64,000 nucleotides of DNA from Bacillota bacterium (GTDB taxonomy: Bacteria; Bacillota; Clostridia; Acetivibrionales; DSM-1351). This document shows, one piece after another, positions 8,637 to 17,060 of the stretch. The stretch covers positions 1 through 64,000 of the forward strand of contig JAEWSZ010000102.1 in the NCBI GenBank assembly GCA_023397905.1, written 5' to 3'. The notes beneath the pieces are model-generated. The model made no database searches, was not told the origin of the DNA, and saw only the letters and a list, made by a program, of their open reading frames with translations. Position numbers and translations under genes: made by a program. The first letter of the stretch is position 1. Each line of letters begins with the position of its first letter.

Positions 8637-8669
8637 TAAAAAAGGAGGATGGGTCTCCATCCTCCTTTT
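8637..8669 (-). terminator. intrinsic terminator of groES-groEL
   Basis: AAAAGGAGGATGG (8640-8652) and CCATCCTCCTTTT (8657-8669) form a perfect 13-bp stem with a 4-nt loop. On the minus strand the stem runs into six T residues. It lies about 75 nt after the groEL stop codon. Confidence 0.88.
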
Positions 8670-8670
8670 A

Positions 8671-8742
8671 ACCTCAAATTTCCAGTTTCCAACCTCTGTT
8701 TTCTAACCTCTAATCCTTGATTGCCGGCTTTCGACCTCTAGA
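8671..8742 (-). repeat. degenerate direct repeats between groEL and its terminator
   Basis: On the minus strand the units AGAGGTCGAAAG, AGAGGTTAGAAAA, AGAGGTTGGAAA and TGAGGTTAAAAGG recur at irregular spacing of roughly 16-30 nt. They fill the 3' untranslated stretch between the groEL stop and the terminator stem. No function is evident; they resemble decayed minisatellite DNA. Confidence 0.5.
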
Positions 8743-10377
8743 TTAGTACATTCCGCCCATTCCGCCCGGCATTCCTCCGCCTGGCATAGCAGGTGCTTCC
8801 GGCTCAGGCTTGTCGGCAACAACGCTCTCTGTTGTGAGAACCATTGCAGCTACAGAAGCAGCATTCTGGAGCGCAGATCTGGTAACCTTTGCAGGGTCAA
8901 CGATTCCGTTTTCCAGCATGTTGATATATTTTTCATTAAGAGCATCAAAGCCAATGCCTTTTGCGCTGCCCTTGATCTTTTCAACTATTACAGAACCCTC
9001 AAGTCCGGCATTTGCCGCAATCTGTCTTACGGGCTCCTCAAGAGCTCTCAATATGATCTGTACGCCTGTCTTTTCATCGCCGGTTGTGGTATCCAGCAGT
9101 TTTGCAACCTCGGGAATAACATTTACCAGAACGGTACCGCCGCCTGCAACTATACCTTCTTCAACAGCAGCTCTTGTAGCGGCAAGTGCGTCTTCGATCC
9201 TCAGTTTCTTTTCCTTCATTTCAGTTTCGGTAGCAGCTCCGACCTGGATTACAGCTACACCGCCGGAAAGCTTTGCAAGCCTTTCCTGAAGCTTTTCCCT
9301 GTCGAAATCGGAAGTAGTGTCTTCGATCTGGGATTTAATTGAAGCAATCCTCTTCTTGATCTCATCCTGGCTTCCGGCGCCGTCAACGATTATTGTATTT
9401 TCCTTCTGTATTATTACCTGTCTTGCTCTGCCAAGCTGTGCAATTGTTGTTTCCTTGAGATCAAGGCCCAGTTCGTCAGTGATGACTTCTCCGCCTGTCA
9501 GTATCGCAATATCCTGGAGCATAGCCTTTCTTCTGTCGCCAAAGCCCGGTGCTTTAACTGCCACACAGGTAAAGGTTCCTCTCAATTTGTTGAGAATGAG
9601 AGTTGTGAGGGCTTCGCCTTCCATATCCTCTGCGATTATCAGAAGCTTTTTGCCCTGCTGGACTATCTGCTCAAGAATGGGGAGAATATCCTGAATGTTT
9701 GACAATTTCTTATCTGTAATAAGTATATATGGATCGTCCAGTACGGCTTCCATCTTATCGGTATTTGTTACCATGTATGCTGACAGATATCCTCTGTCAA
9801 ACTGCATGCCTTCCACTACCTCAAGATTTGTACCCATTGATTTGGACTCTTCAACAGTGATAACACCGTCATTTGTTACTTTTTCCATAGCGTCTGCAAT
9901 AAGTGTGCCTATGATATCGTCATTGGCAGATATGGTGGCAACTCTTGCAATGTCTTCCTTGCCCTTGATCTTCTGGCTGTTATCCTTTATTCCCGCTACA
10001 GCGATATCAACAGCTTTCTGCAGGCCCTTTTTCAAAATCATTGGGTTTGCGCCTGCGGCAACGTTTTTCATGCCTTCCCTGATGATTGCCTGTGCCAGAA
10101 GAGTAGCCGTAGTAGTACCGTCTCCGGCAACGTCGTTTGTCTTTGTGGCAACTTCCTTGACAAGCTGAGCGCCCATATTTTCAAATTTATCCTCAAGCTC
10201 AACCTCTTTAGCTATTGTAACACCGTCATTTGTAATTAAAGGTGAGCCAAATTTCTTGTCTAAAACTACATTTCTTCCCTTAGGTCCAAGGGTTACTTTT
10301 ACTGTATCGGCCAATTGATTGACACCTTTTTCAAGTGCACGTCTAGCCTCTTCACCGAATTTAATTTCCTTCGCCAT
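8743..10377 (-). CDS. groL: chaperonin GroEL (Hsp60)
   Basis: GroEL forms the 14-subunit folding chamber that works with GroES and ATP in the cytoplasm. The 544-residue protein is full length. The ATP-binding D-G-T-T-T-A-T motif is near residue 87, the apical domain is in the middle, and the flexible tail is Gly/Met-rich (G-G-M-P-G-G-M-G-G-M-Y). It follows groES by about 110 nt on the same strand and ends at a strong terminator. Control by HrcA through the upstream CIRCE is expected. Confidence 0.98.
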   Translation of the reverse strand: MAKEIKFGEEARRALEKGVNQLADTVKVTLGPKGRNVVLDKKFGSPLITNDGVTIAKEVELEDKFENMGAQLVKEVATKTNDVAGDGTTTATLLAQAIIREGMKNVAAGANPMILKKGLQKAVDIAVAGIKDNSQKIKGKEDIARVATISANDDIIGTLIADAMEKVTNDGVITVEESKSMGTNLEVVEGMQFDRGYLSAYMVTNTDKMEAVLDDPYILITDKKLSNIQDILPILEQIVQQGKKLLIIAEDMEGEALTTLILNKLRGTFTCVAVKAPGFGDRRKAMLQDIAILTGGEVITDELGLDLKETTIAQLGRARQVIIQKENTIIVDGAGSQDEIKKRIASIKSQIEDTTSDFDREKLQERLAKLSGGVAVIQVGAATETEMKEKKLRIEDALAATRAAVEEGIVAGGGTVLVNVIPEVAKLLDTTTGDEKTGVQIILRALEEPVRQIAANAGLEGSVIVEKIKGSAKGIGFDALNEKYINMLENGIVDPAKVTRSALQNAASVAAMVLTTESVVADKPEPEAPAMPGGGMPGGMGGMY

Positions 10378-10487
10378 TTCCTACATGCCTCCTATTATAA
10401 ATTTATAGATTTTGTGGAAAATCCGCCTGCGGATTTGGGTGTGCCTGGAGTGATATGTCCGTATTGCACAAAGTTTTGCTCCACGCC

Positions 10488-10772
10488 TTATTCAACAACA
10501 GCAAGGATGTCGCCCTGCTTTAATATTGTATATTCCTGTCCGTCAAATTTGACTTCGGTTCCGGAATATTTGCTTGTAAGTACTCTGTCTCCAACCTTTA
10601 CTTCCATTTTGATTTCCTTGCCGTCAACAACTGTTCCCGGTCCTACAGCAACAACTTCGGCAACCTGGGGCTTTTCCTTTGCACTGCCCGGTAATACTAT
10701 TCCGCTCTTAGTAGTTTCTTCGCTTTCAAGCATTTTAATAACTACTCTATCACCTAAAGGTTTTATCTTCAT
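10488..10772 (-). CDS. groS: co-chaperonin GroES (Hsp10)
   Basis: GroES caps the GroEL chamber as a heptamer. The 94-residue protein begins M-K-I-K-P-L-G-D-R-V and carries the mobile loop (E-E-T-T-K-S-G-I-V-L-P) that contacts GroEL. The ATG at 10772 has AGGAGG upstream. A longer in-frame reading from 10811 would run through the CIRCE operator and is rejected. It is the first gene of the groES-groEL operon. Confidence 0.97.
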   Translation of the reverse strand: MKIKPLGDRVVIKMLESEETTKSGIVLPGSAKEKPQVAEVVAVGPGTVVDGKEIKMEVKVGDRVLTSKYSGTEVKFDGQEYTILKQGDILAVVE

Positions 10773-10800
10773 TGCCTTACCTCCTAAAATTTTTTCCTTG

Positions 10801-10827
10801 TTAGCACTCACTAGTATCGAGTGCTAA
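10801..10827 (-). promoter_or_regulatory. CIRCE operator for HrcA
   Basis: TTAGCACTC-N9-GAGTGCTAA is a perfect match to the CIRCE consensus. It lies about 28 nt upstream of the groES start and directly downstream of the predicted promoter, the usual arrangement for heat-shock control by the HrcA repressor. hrcA itself is not in this window. Confidence 0.97.
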
Positions 10828-10838
10828 TCACAATAATA

Positions 10839-10867
10839 ATATTATCTATTGAATAAAATATAATCAA
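10839..10867 (-). promoter_or_regulatory. groES-groEL promoter (sigma-A type)
   Basis: On the minus strand TTGATT (10862-10867), a 17-nt spacer and TATTAT-like TAATAT (10839-10844) form a good sigma-A promoter. Transcription would start near 10832, just before CIRCE. Confidence 0.75.
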
Positions 10868-10967
10868 ACAGCTTATTTTAATGAAATCAACTATATTTTG
10901 CCATGTATCCCAATCAGAGCTTCAAAAGCTAATTATTTCTTCCAATTTCTCTGATTTTCATAGCAAT

Positions 10968-12389
10968 TTAAGTTTCAGGAACAATCCTATCCATATCCTT
11001 CAAAACCTTTTCAAATAAAATCGAATTTATGTTATATTTCCGGATCAGTTCCTTTTTCTCCATATCAATGTGGTACCGCCTGCAATAAATAAATTCCAGG
11101 GCGGCGGAATAGGCATCATAGCTGCTGTCCACAGCCTCGATGGCTTTCCCGGTATCCGGCTCCAGGCTGATTAACAAATCTATTATTTCCTTTTTGTAAT
11201 TCCGGCTATACATTATTTCCCTGTGCCGCATGGCTCCGTCTATGATTGCCTGATACTTTCTGCCTGGCTTTAAATTTCCGGTCCCGCTATTGCCGAGAAG
11301 ATTAAAATATTTAGCCGGATGGTATTTGAAGTCAACCGGTTCATTATTGAGCTCAAACAATTTCAGATATTGTTCCTGGGCTGAAAAATCCTCGGGCTTA
11401 CATTTCATGCAGTCCTTCATAGCAGCTGTCCATTGCAGCAGGCCCTGGCTGTTTCCTGACAGGGTCTCCATTATATCCGTTATTTTACCGGCATTTTCTT
11501 TTTTTTGCAGTGCCACATATCCCAGCAGCAATATGCAATATATGAGAACGTCATTATATTCTACAATATATGTCTCCATAAGCCTTACCAGTTCTTCTGT
11601 CCTGTCAAAGGCCATCAGGGTGGCCGCAATGCAGAGAAGGTCTTCCCTGCAGTCAATAGGGCGGAAAGGCAGGACATCAAGAGAATTTTTGACCCTGGAA
11701 TTCTTTTTCACATTGGATATGATGAAAACGCTCATGCATTCCGCCCATACATCTTCAACGTCAATATTTTCAACGGTTGAATTGATGTACATGGCTCTTG
11801 TGTATTGCCGCTTTTCCATCAATACCAGGGTGAGCAGGTTTCTGGCCTCAACATTCAGGGGATTTGCATCAATAGACTTATACAATTGCTTCATAGCCTT
11901 TTCGGAATTGTTCTCCTTCAGGCTCTTCCGCGCTTTTTTCAGATTGGAAAAGGACGTCTTTAAAAAGTCGGTGTTAAGTGTGATTTCATTGTACAGCTTA
12001 AGATAGAATACCATTTCCGAAACCTCTTCACCGAATGTCCCGTCCCCGTCAAAATGAAGATATTTGTCAAAATATTCGGCTGCTTTTTTATAGTCTCCCA
12101 ATTCAAAGCTGTTGCAGCCCAACCCGAAAAAACAGTCGTACATTGTAGGTTCAAAATTCAACAGGATATCATTAAACATCCGGTTGGCCTCTTTAGGGCA
12201 TTGCAATTCCGACAAAAAGCAAGCCATGTTGAACTTGTACTCGCTGTTGTCAGGCTCAAGATCCAATGCCTTGCTCAAGTTTTTATAGGCTTCATTCAGA
12301 TTTTTTCTGTTGGCGTGACGCAAGCCCTTGCTGAAATAAAATTCGGGATTATTCCTGTATTCGTCTATACTCAGTAAATTGTTTTTCAC
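10968..12389 (-). CDS. TPR-repeat protein, last gene of the his operon
   Basis: The N-terminal part (about residues 15-135) consists of tetratricopeptide repeats, with patterns such as A-Y-K-N-L-S-K-A-L-D-L-E-P-D and A-A-E-Y-F-D-K-Y-L. Another repeat pair lies near residues 155-200. The rest is helical and unassigned. No signal peptide or membrane segment is visible, so it is probably cytoplasmic. Its ATG follows the hisIE stop codon with no gap, so it is very likely translated from the his transcript. TPR proteins act as protein-binding scaffolds, but the partner here is unknown and a direct role in histidine synthesis is not implied. Confidence 0.75.
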   Translation of the reverse strand: MKNNLLSIDEYRNNPEFYFSKGLRHANRKNLNEAYKNLSKALDLEPDNSEYKFNMACFLSELQCPKEANRMFNDILLNFEPTMYDCFFGLGCNSFELGDYKKAAEYFDKYLHFDGDGTFGEEVSEMVFYLKLYNEITLNTDFLKTSFSNLKKARKSLKENNSEKAMKQLYKSIDANPLNVEARNLLTLVLMEKRQYTRAMYINSTVENIDVEDVWAECMSVFIISNVKKNSRVKNSLDVLPFRPIDCREDLLCIAATLMAFDRTEELVRLMETYIVEYNDVLIYCILLLGYVALQKKENAGKITDIMETLSGNSQGLLQWTAAMKDCMKCKPEDFSAQEQYLKLFELNNEPVDFKYHPAKYFNLLGNSGTGNLKPGRKYQAIIDGAMRHREIMYSRNYKKEIIDLLISLEPDTGKAIEAVDSSYDAYSAALEFIYCRRYHIDMEKKELIRKYNINSILFEKVLKDMDRIVPET

Positions 12390-13040
12390 TTATCTACGTC
12401 CTTCTAATTCTCCATAAATATCTTCAAGAGTAAGCCCTCTCTCAACCAGCAGTACCATCAGATGGTACATTAGGTCGGACACCTCGTATCTGATTTCCTC
12501 TTTGGATTTATTTTTTGCTGCTATAATTACCTCTGCGCTCTCTTCTCCGACCTTTTTCAGAATCTTATCCAGGCCCTTTGTGAACAGGTAGTTTGTATAT
12601 GAGCCTTCTTTTGGATGTACCGTCCTGTCCACTATAACATCGTATACCTCCTGGAGCACCTGTGCGGACGGTTTTTTCACATCTCCGCCTTCCGCATTTT
12701 CTTCCCACGCCCCGTTGTTCATGGTCCTGTAAAAGCAGGTTTTATTTCCCGTATGGCAGGCCGCGCCAATCTGTTCCGCTTCAATAAGAATCGTGTCTCC
12801 GTCGCAGTCCAGCTTTATGCTCTTTACAAGCTGAAAATGGCCCGAAGTCTCGCCTTTCAGCCATAATTTGTTTCTGCTGCGGCTGAAATAGGTCACCTTT
12901 CCTGTTTCCACAGTCTTATCAAAGGCTTCCCGGTTCATGTAGGCCACCATCAGAACTTCCTTTGTTTTGTAATCCTGTGTAACTACAGGAACAAGACCTT
13001 TTTCGTCAAACTTTACCTCATCTTTTAAACTATCTCCCAT
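12390..13040 (-). CDS. hisIE: bifunctional phosphoribosyl-AMP cyclohydrolase / phosphoribosyl-ATP pyrophosphatase
   Basis: This fusion protein performs steps 2 and 3 of histidine synthesis: removal of pyrophosphate from PR-ATP (HisE) and ring opening of PR-AMP (HisI). The HisI domain comes first (about residues 1-115, with L-D-C-D-G-D and A-C-H-T-G-N-K-T-C-F). The HisE domain follows (about 125-216, with V-G-E-E-S-A-E-V-I-I-A-A-K and the MazG-like D-L-M-Y-H-L). It ends flush with the following TPR gene and lies 89 nt after hisF. Confidence 0.96.
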   Translation of the reverse strand: MGDSLKDEVKFDEKGLVPVVTQDYKTKEVLMVAYMNREAFDKTVETGKVTYFSRSRNKLWLKGETSGHFQLVKSIKLDCDGDTILIEAEQIGAACHTGNKTCFYRTMNNGAWEENAEGGDVKKPSAQVLQEVYDVIVDRTVHPKEGSYTNYLFTKGLDKILKKVGEESAEVIIAAKNKSKEEIRYEVSDLMYHLMVLLVERGLTLEDIYGELEGRR

Positions 13041-13101
13041 TGCTCAAGCCTCCATACATTTTTGTTCTGCAATATTTAAACCTCTGCCGGAAATGAAAGG
13101 C

Positions 13102-13135
13102 GTATAATATATAATCAACTGATTATATATTATAC
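13102..13135 (-). other. perfect hairpin spanning the hisF stop codon
   Basis: GTATAATATATAATCA (13102-13117) and TGATTATATATTATAC (13120-13135) are a 16-bp perfect inverted repeat separated by 2 nt. The hisF stop codon (13130-13132) lies inside one arm. There is no T-run, so it is better read as an mRNA stability or processing element, or a coupling element, than as a terminator. Confidence 0.6.
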
Positions 13136-13891
13136 CCTTATTTCTATGCCATTGCCACTTAAATATCTCTTTAAGTCACGGATCTCCATCTCTCTGAAAT
13201 GAAAAAGCGAAGCCGCAAGAACCGCATCCGCCTTCCCTTCAGTCAACGCCTTTTTGAAATGTTCCATCTTTCCGGCCCCTCCGGATGCGATTACAGGAAT
13301 TTTGACATTTTCAGAAATCGCCCTGGTCAGCTCTACGTCATAGCCGTCCTTGGTTCCGTCCTTGTCCATGCTGGTCAGAAGGATTTCCCCGGCGCCCAGC
13401 TTCTCAGCCTCCATGGCCCACAAAACGGCGTCCTTGCCCGTATTCACCCGGCCGCCGTTCAGGTATGTATCCCAGCCCGAGCCGTCCGGCCTGCGCTTTG
13501 CGTCTATAGCCAGCACGACGCACTGGCTGCCGAATTTCCAGGCGGCTTCGGATATGAGCTCGGGCCTCTTAAGCGCGGCGGAATTGACCCCCACCTTGTC
13601 GGCGCCGGCCTTTAAAATCTCCCTGAAATCCTCTGCGGTGCGTATTCCGCCCCCCACCGTAAATGGAATGAATACCTGCTCGGCCACGCGCCTCACCACA
13701 TCCAGCATAATGCTCCTGGCATCCGAGGACGCCGTAATGTCCAGAAAGGTCAGTTCATCCGCTCCGGCCTTGTCATAGAAAGCCGCCGCTTCAACCGGAT
13801 CTCCCGCATCTATGATATTCACAAACTGTACGCCTTTTACCACCCTGCCCCCATGAACATCAAGGCAGGGGATGATTCTCTTTGTAAGCAT
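13130..13891 (-). CDS. hisF: imidazole glycerol phosphate synthase, cyclase subunit
   Basis: HisF uses ammonia supplied by HisH to form IGP and AICAR from PRFAR. The 253-residue TIM barrel has catalytic Asp11 in I-P-C-L-D-V-H-G-G and the second Asp in V-L-A-I-D-A-K-R. Phosphate loops G-G-G-I-R and A-S-G-G-A-G are present. It lies 24 nt after hisA, and its last codons form half of a perfect hairpin. Confidence 0.97.
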   Translation of the reverse strand: MLTKRIIPCLDVHGGRVVKGVQFVNIIDAGDPVEAAAFYDKAGADELTFLDITASSDARSIMLDVVRRVAEQVFIPFTVGGGIRTAEDFREILKAGADKVGVNSAALKRPELISEAAWKFGSQCVVLAIDAKRRPDGSGWDTYLNGGRVNTGKDAVLWAMEAEKLGAGEILLTSMDKDGTKDGYDVELTRAISENVKIPVIASGGAGKMEHFKKALTEGKADAVLAASLFHFREMEIRDLKRYLSGNGIEIRV

Positions 13892-13915
13892 GGCTCTCTC
13901 CCTCCGGAATAATTC

Positions 13916-14623
13916 CTATGCGTTGATTGCATCCTTCAGTGCGATGTTTCCGGTATACAATGCTTTTCCAACTATTGCGCCGCCCACTCCTGTGGACTTT
14001 AAGTCAATAATATCCCCGAGGCAGCTGACCCCGCCGGATGCGATCACCTCTATGCCTACGGCTTTTGCCATCTCGCTCATTGCCGCCAGATTGGGGCCCT
14101 TCAGCATACCGTCCCGGGATATGTCGGTGTATATTACGGTTTGGGCGCCCAGCTCTTCAACCTTCCTGGCAAAAGCCACCGCGGTCAGACCGCTGGTCTG
14201 CTCCCATCCGTGAATTGCCACCATCCCGTCCTTTGCATCTATCCCCACGGCGATTTTTGCCCCGTATTCTTTTAAGACGGTTTCGAGCATATCCTGGTCG
14301 TTTACGGCGGTGGTTCCCAATATGACCCTTTTCAGGCCCGCTGAAATCAGGTCCTCTATTGTATCCGGATTTCTGATCCCGCCTCCCACCTGAACCGGAA
14401 TAGACAGCTTCCGGGCAATTTCCTTTATAATCCCATGATTTTCCGTTTTCCCGGACCTGGCGCCGTCCAGGTCAACCACATGCAAATAGCGCGCACCCTG
14501 GCTCTCCCACTTCAGCGCCATTTCCACCGGACTGTCGCCGAAAACCGTAACCTCACTGTAGCTTCCCTGCTGAAGCCTTACACATTTGCCGTCTATAATA
14601 TCAATAGCAGGATAAATTATCAT
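13916..14623 (-). CDS. hisA: ProFAR isomerase
   Basis: HisA opens the ribose ring of ProFAR to give PRFAR. The 235-residue TIM barrel has the catalytic Asp8 (Y-P-A-I-D-I-I-D-G) and the second Asp in V-G-I-D-A-K-D-G, plus phosphate-binding G-G-G-I-R and A-S-G-G-V. It lies between hisH (9 nt) and hisF (24 nt). Confidence 0.97.
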   Translation of the reverse strand: MIIYPAIDIIDGKCVRLQQGSYSEVTVFGDSPVEMALKWESQGARYLHVVDLDGARSGKTENHGIIKEIARKLSIPVQVGGGIRNPDTIEDLISAGLKRVILGTTAVNDQDMLETVLKEYGAKIAVGIDAKDGMVAIHGWEQTSGLTAVAFARKVEELGAQTVIYTDISRDGMLKGPNLAAMSEMAKAVGIEVIASGGVSCLGDIIDLKSTGVGGAIVGKALYTGNIALKDAINA

Positions 14624-14632
14624 AAAAACCTC

Positions 14633-15244
14633 CTATATGCCATGCGCAAAATTTCTGAGTATATCCAGCCCCACGTCTCCGCTTTTTTCAGGGTGGAATT
14701 GCGTTCCCATGATATTTCCCCTTGCCACGGCGGCATCAAATCCGATCCCGTATTGGCAGGTTGCCGCCACATCGCCGGAATTTTTTGCGGTCAGGAAATA
14801 TGAATGCACAAAATATACGTAGCTGTTTTGTTTTATCCCTTTAAATATCCCCCGGTCCTGCGATATGGACAGGCTGTTCCAGCCCATATGGGGAACCTTC
14901 AGACCCATATCCAGCGGAAACTGCGTTACACTCCCCTCCAGCAGGCCAAGGCCCTCCACCCGGTCCCCGCCTTCCGTGCTATAATCGAACAGCAGCTGCA
15001 TGCCGAGGCAGATTCCCATAAGAGGTGTGCCCTTCTCCGCCACCTTTTTGACAACGGAAACCATATTATTTTTTTCAAGGCTCTCCATGGCGTCCGCAAA
15101 AGCACCCACTCCCGGCAGGACGACCCTCTCCGCCGCAAGTATTTCTTCAGCGCTTGAGGTGACTGCCGATTCAACGCCTATAAAGCTGAAGGCCTTGTTT
15201 ACACTGGCCAGATTTCCAACGCCATAGTCAATTATAGCTATCAT
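14633..15244 (-). CDS. hisH: imidazole glycerol phosphate synthase, glutaminase subunit
   Basis: HisH is the class I glutamine amidotransferase that feeds ammonia to HisF. The nucleophile is in G-I-C-L-G-M-Q, and the His/Glu pair is in Q-F-H-P-E-K-S. The start I-A-I-I-D-Y-G-V-G-N-L is typical. Length is 203 residues. It is 9 nt from hisA and 82 nt from purC. Confidence 0.97.
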   Translation of the reverse strand: MIAIIDYGVGNLASVNKAFSFIGVESAVTSSAEEILAAERVVLPGVGAFADAMESLEKNNMVSVVKKVAEKGTPLMGICLGMQLLFDYSTEGGDRVEGLGLLEGSVTQFPLDMGLKVPHMGWNSLSISQDRGIFKGIKQNSYVYFVHSYFLTAKNSGDVAATCQYGIGFDAAVARGNIMGTQFHPEKSGDVGLDILRNFAHGI

Positions 15245-15326
15245 AAAAGTACCTTTAGCCTTTCTGTCTCACAAAAATTAATAACGTTGATCCACACAAT
15301 ACCGTGAGCCGGATAAGGCGTGAAAT

Positions 15327-16208
15327 CTAAAACTTTCTGCCCGTTATTCTCTCATAGGCTTCAATATATTTCGCCTCTGTCTTTTTTACCACGTCTTCAG
15401 GCAATTCCGGAGCGGGAGGCTGTTTGTCCCAGGTTATGCTTTCAAGATATTCTCTCAGATACTGCTTGTCAAAGCTCTTCTGAGCTCTGCCCGGCCGGTA
15501 TTCATCCATGGACCAGAATCTTGAGGAATCAGGTGTGAATATTTCATCCCCTACTACCAGCTCTCCGCCGTCCATCCCAAACTCAAACTTTGTATCGGCC
15601 AGTATAAGCCCCTTGCTTTCCGCGTGTTTGCTGGCTTTTTCATAGAGCTTTATGCTCGCGCTCTTCAATTTATTGGCCATATCGCTTCCTATCTTGTCGC
15701 ACAACACCTCAAAGGAAACATTCACATCATGGCCTTCCGATTCCTTGGTAGACGGTGTGAAAATAGGCTCAGGAAGCCTGTCTGCCTGTTTCAGTCCCGC
15801 CGGCAGCTTTATGCCGCAGATGCTGCCTGTCTGCTGATATTCCTTCAGGCCCGAGCCTTCAAGGTACCCTCTGACAATGCACTCCGCAGGCACCATCTCG
15901 ATTTTCTTCACCAGCATGGACCTACCCTCCAACTCTTCGCTGAATAGAGACAGCTCCTTGGGGTATTTGCTCACATCGGTGGTTATCACATGGTTTCCGA
16001 TAACATCCTTTGTATAATCAAACCAGAAGGCCGAAATACTGTTGAGCACTTTGCCCTTGTTTGGAATCAATTCCGAAAATACTACGTCAAAAGCCGAAAT
16101 CCTGTCGGTCACCACTATGAGCAGCTGATCTCCAAGATCATAAACATTCCTTACCTTACCCTTTACGAATAAGGGCAACTTAATAAAATCCGTATTGTTG
16201 ATGAGCAT
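15327..16208 (-). CDS. purC: SAICAR synthase inside the his operon
   Basis: PurC joins aspartate to CAIR in purine synthesis. The 293-residue protein is the longer form, with G-K-V-R-N-V-Y near residue 17, D-R-I-S-A-F-D-V and the E-C-I-V-R-G-Y-L-E-G-S-G segment. AGGAGG precedes the ATG. It lies between hisB (20 nt) and hisH (82 nt) on the same strand, so it should be transcribed with the his genes. The link is metabolic: HisF/HisH release AICAR, which re-enters the purine pathway after the PurC and PurB steps. Confidence 0.95.
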   Translation of the reverse strand: MLINNTDFIKLPLFVKGKVRNVYDLGDQLLIVVTDRISAFDVVFSELIPNKGKVLNSISAFWFDYTKDVIGNHVITTDVSKYPKELSLFSEELEGRSMLVKKIEMVPAECIVRGYLEGSGLKEYQQTGSICGIKLPAGLKQADRLPEPIFTPSTKESEGHDVNVSFEVLCDKIGSDMANKLKSASIKLYEKASKHAESKGLILADTKFEFGMDGGELVVGDEIFTPDSSRFWSMDEYRPGRAQKSFDKQYLREYLESITWDKQPPAPELPEDVVKKTEAKYIEAYERITGRKF

Positions 16209-16228
16209 GATTTACCTCCTGTAACGCG

Positions 16229-16819
16229 TTATAAAATCCCTTTTGTAGACATGACCCCGGATATTCTCGAATCAATTCCCACAGCCTCGTCAAGAGCCCT
16301 GCCGAATGCCTTGAACATGGCTTCGATTATGTGATGGCAATTGGAACCATGCAAAAGCTTTATGTGGAGAGTAATACCTGCGTTAAATGCAACGGCCCTG
16401 AAAAATTCTTCAACCAGCTGGGTATCCATCTGCCCCACCATCTGTCGTGTCATCTGGGCGTCAAATACCAGAAACGGCCTGTCGCTCAGATCCAGAGAAA
16501 CCTGAACAAGTGCTTCATCCATGGGGACAAAGGACGTTCCGTATCTCTTTATGGATTTTTTATCTCCAAGCGCCTGCCTGATTGCCTGCCCCAGCGCTAT
16601 ACCGGTATCTTCCACCGTATGATGGGCGTCCACATACAGGTCTCCCTTAACTTCAAAGGTCGCATCCATCAGCCCGTGCTTTGTGAAAAGTATCAGCATG
16701 TGGTCGAAAAAGCCTATACCCGTATTGGCAGTGCAGTCTCCCTTTCCGTCAAGATTTATTCTCAGCTTGATCTGGGTCTCTTTAGTATCTCTGTTGACTG
16801 TGCCTTCACGCAAAATCAT
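16229..16819 (-). CDS. hisB: imidazoleglycerol-phosphate dehydratase
   Basis: HisB removes water from IGP to give imidazole acetol phosphate. The 196-residue protein has the two manganese-binding H-H motifs, V-D-A-H-H-T-V-E-D near residue 65 and S-N-C-H-H-I-I-E-A near residue 162. It is the monofunctional form with no phosphatase domain. GGAGGGG precedes the ATG. A 232-nt gap separates it from hisC upstream. Confidence 0.97.
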   Translation of the reverse strand: MILREGTVNRDTKETQIKLRINLDGKGDCTANTGIGFFDHMLILFTKHGLMDATFEVKGDLYVDAHHTVEDTGIALGQAIRQALGDKKSIKRYGTSFVPMDEALVQVSLDLSDRPFLVFDAQMTRQMVGQMDTQLVEEFFRAVAFNAGITLHIKLLHGSNCHHIIEAMFKAFGRALDEAVGIDSRISGVMSTKGIL

Positions 16820-17028
16820 CCCCTCCGTTCATAATTGTTCCTGCATTCGGTGTTGATTGGGAATTTGTTATAAAATTATATCCGTTTAATCATCCGAACT
16901 ATTTTTCATATTTACTTTTAAATGTTCGACATGTATATTATATCATGAATTTATGTGAATTACATAATATAATTCGTCCTTATGCGCTTCCGTCTCCTGC
17001 CGAAAACCTCTATACATGTAAATCCGGC

Positions 17029-17060
17029 AATGCCTGATAATATGCCCATTATCAGGCATT
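17029..17060 (-). other. perfect hairpin spanning the hisC stop codon
   Basis: AATGCCTGATAAT (17029-17041) and ATTATCAGGCATT (17048-17060) form a 13-bp perfect stem with a 6-nt loop. The hisC stop codon (17052-17054) is inside the stem. No T-run follows on the minus strand, so a processing or stability role is more likely than full termination. Confidence 0.6.

Noticed and set aside
8810..10168. Long plus-strand ORFs opposite groEL
   Set aside because: They are antisense shadows of groEL with Ser/Ala/Thr-rich composition, no ribosome sites and no recognisable motif.
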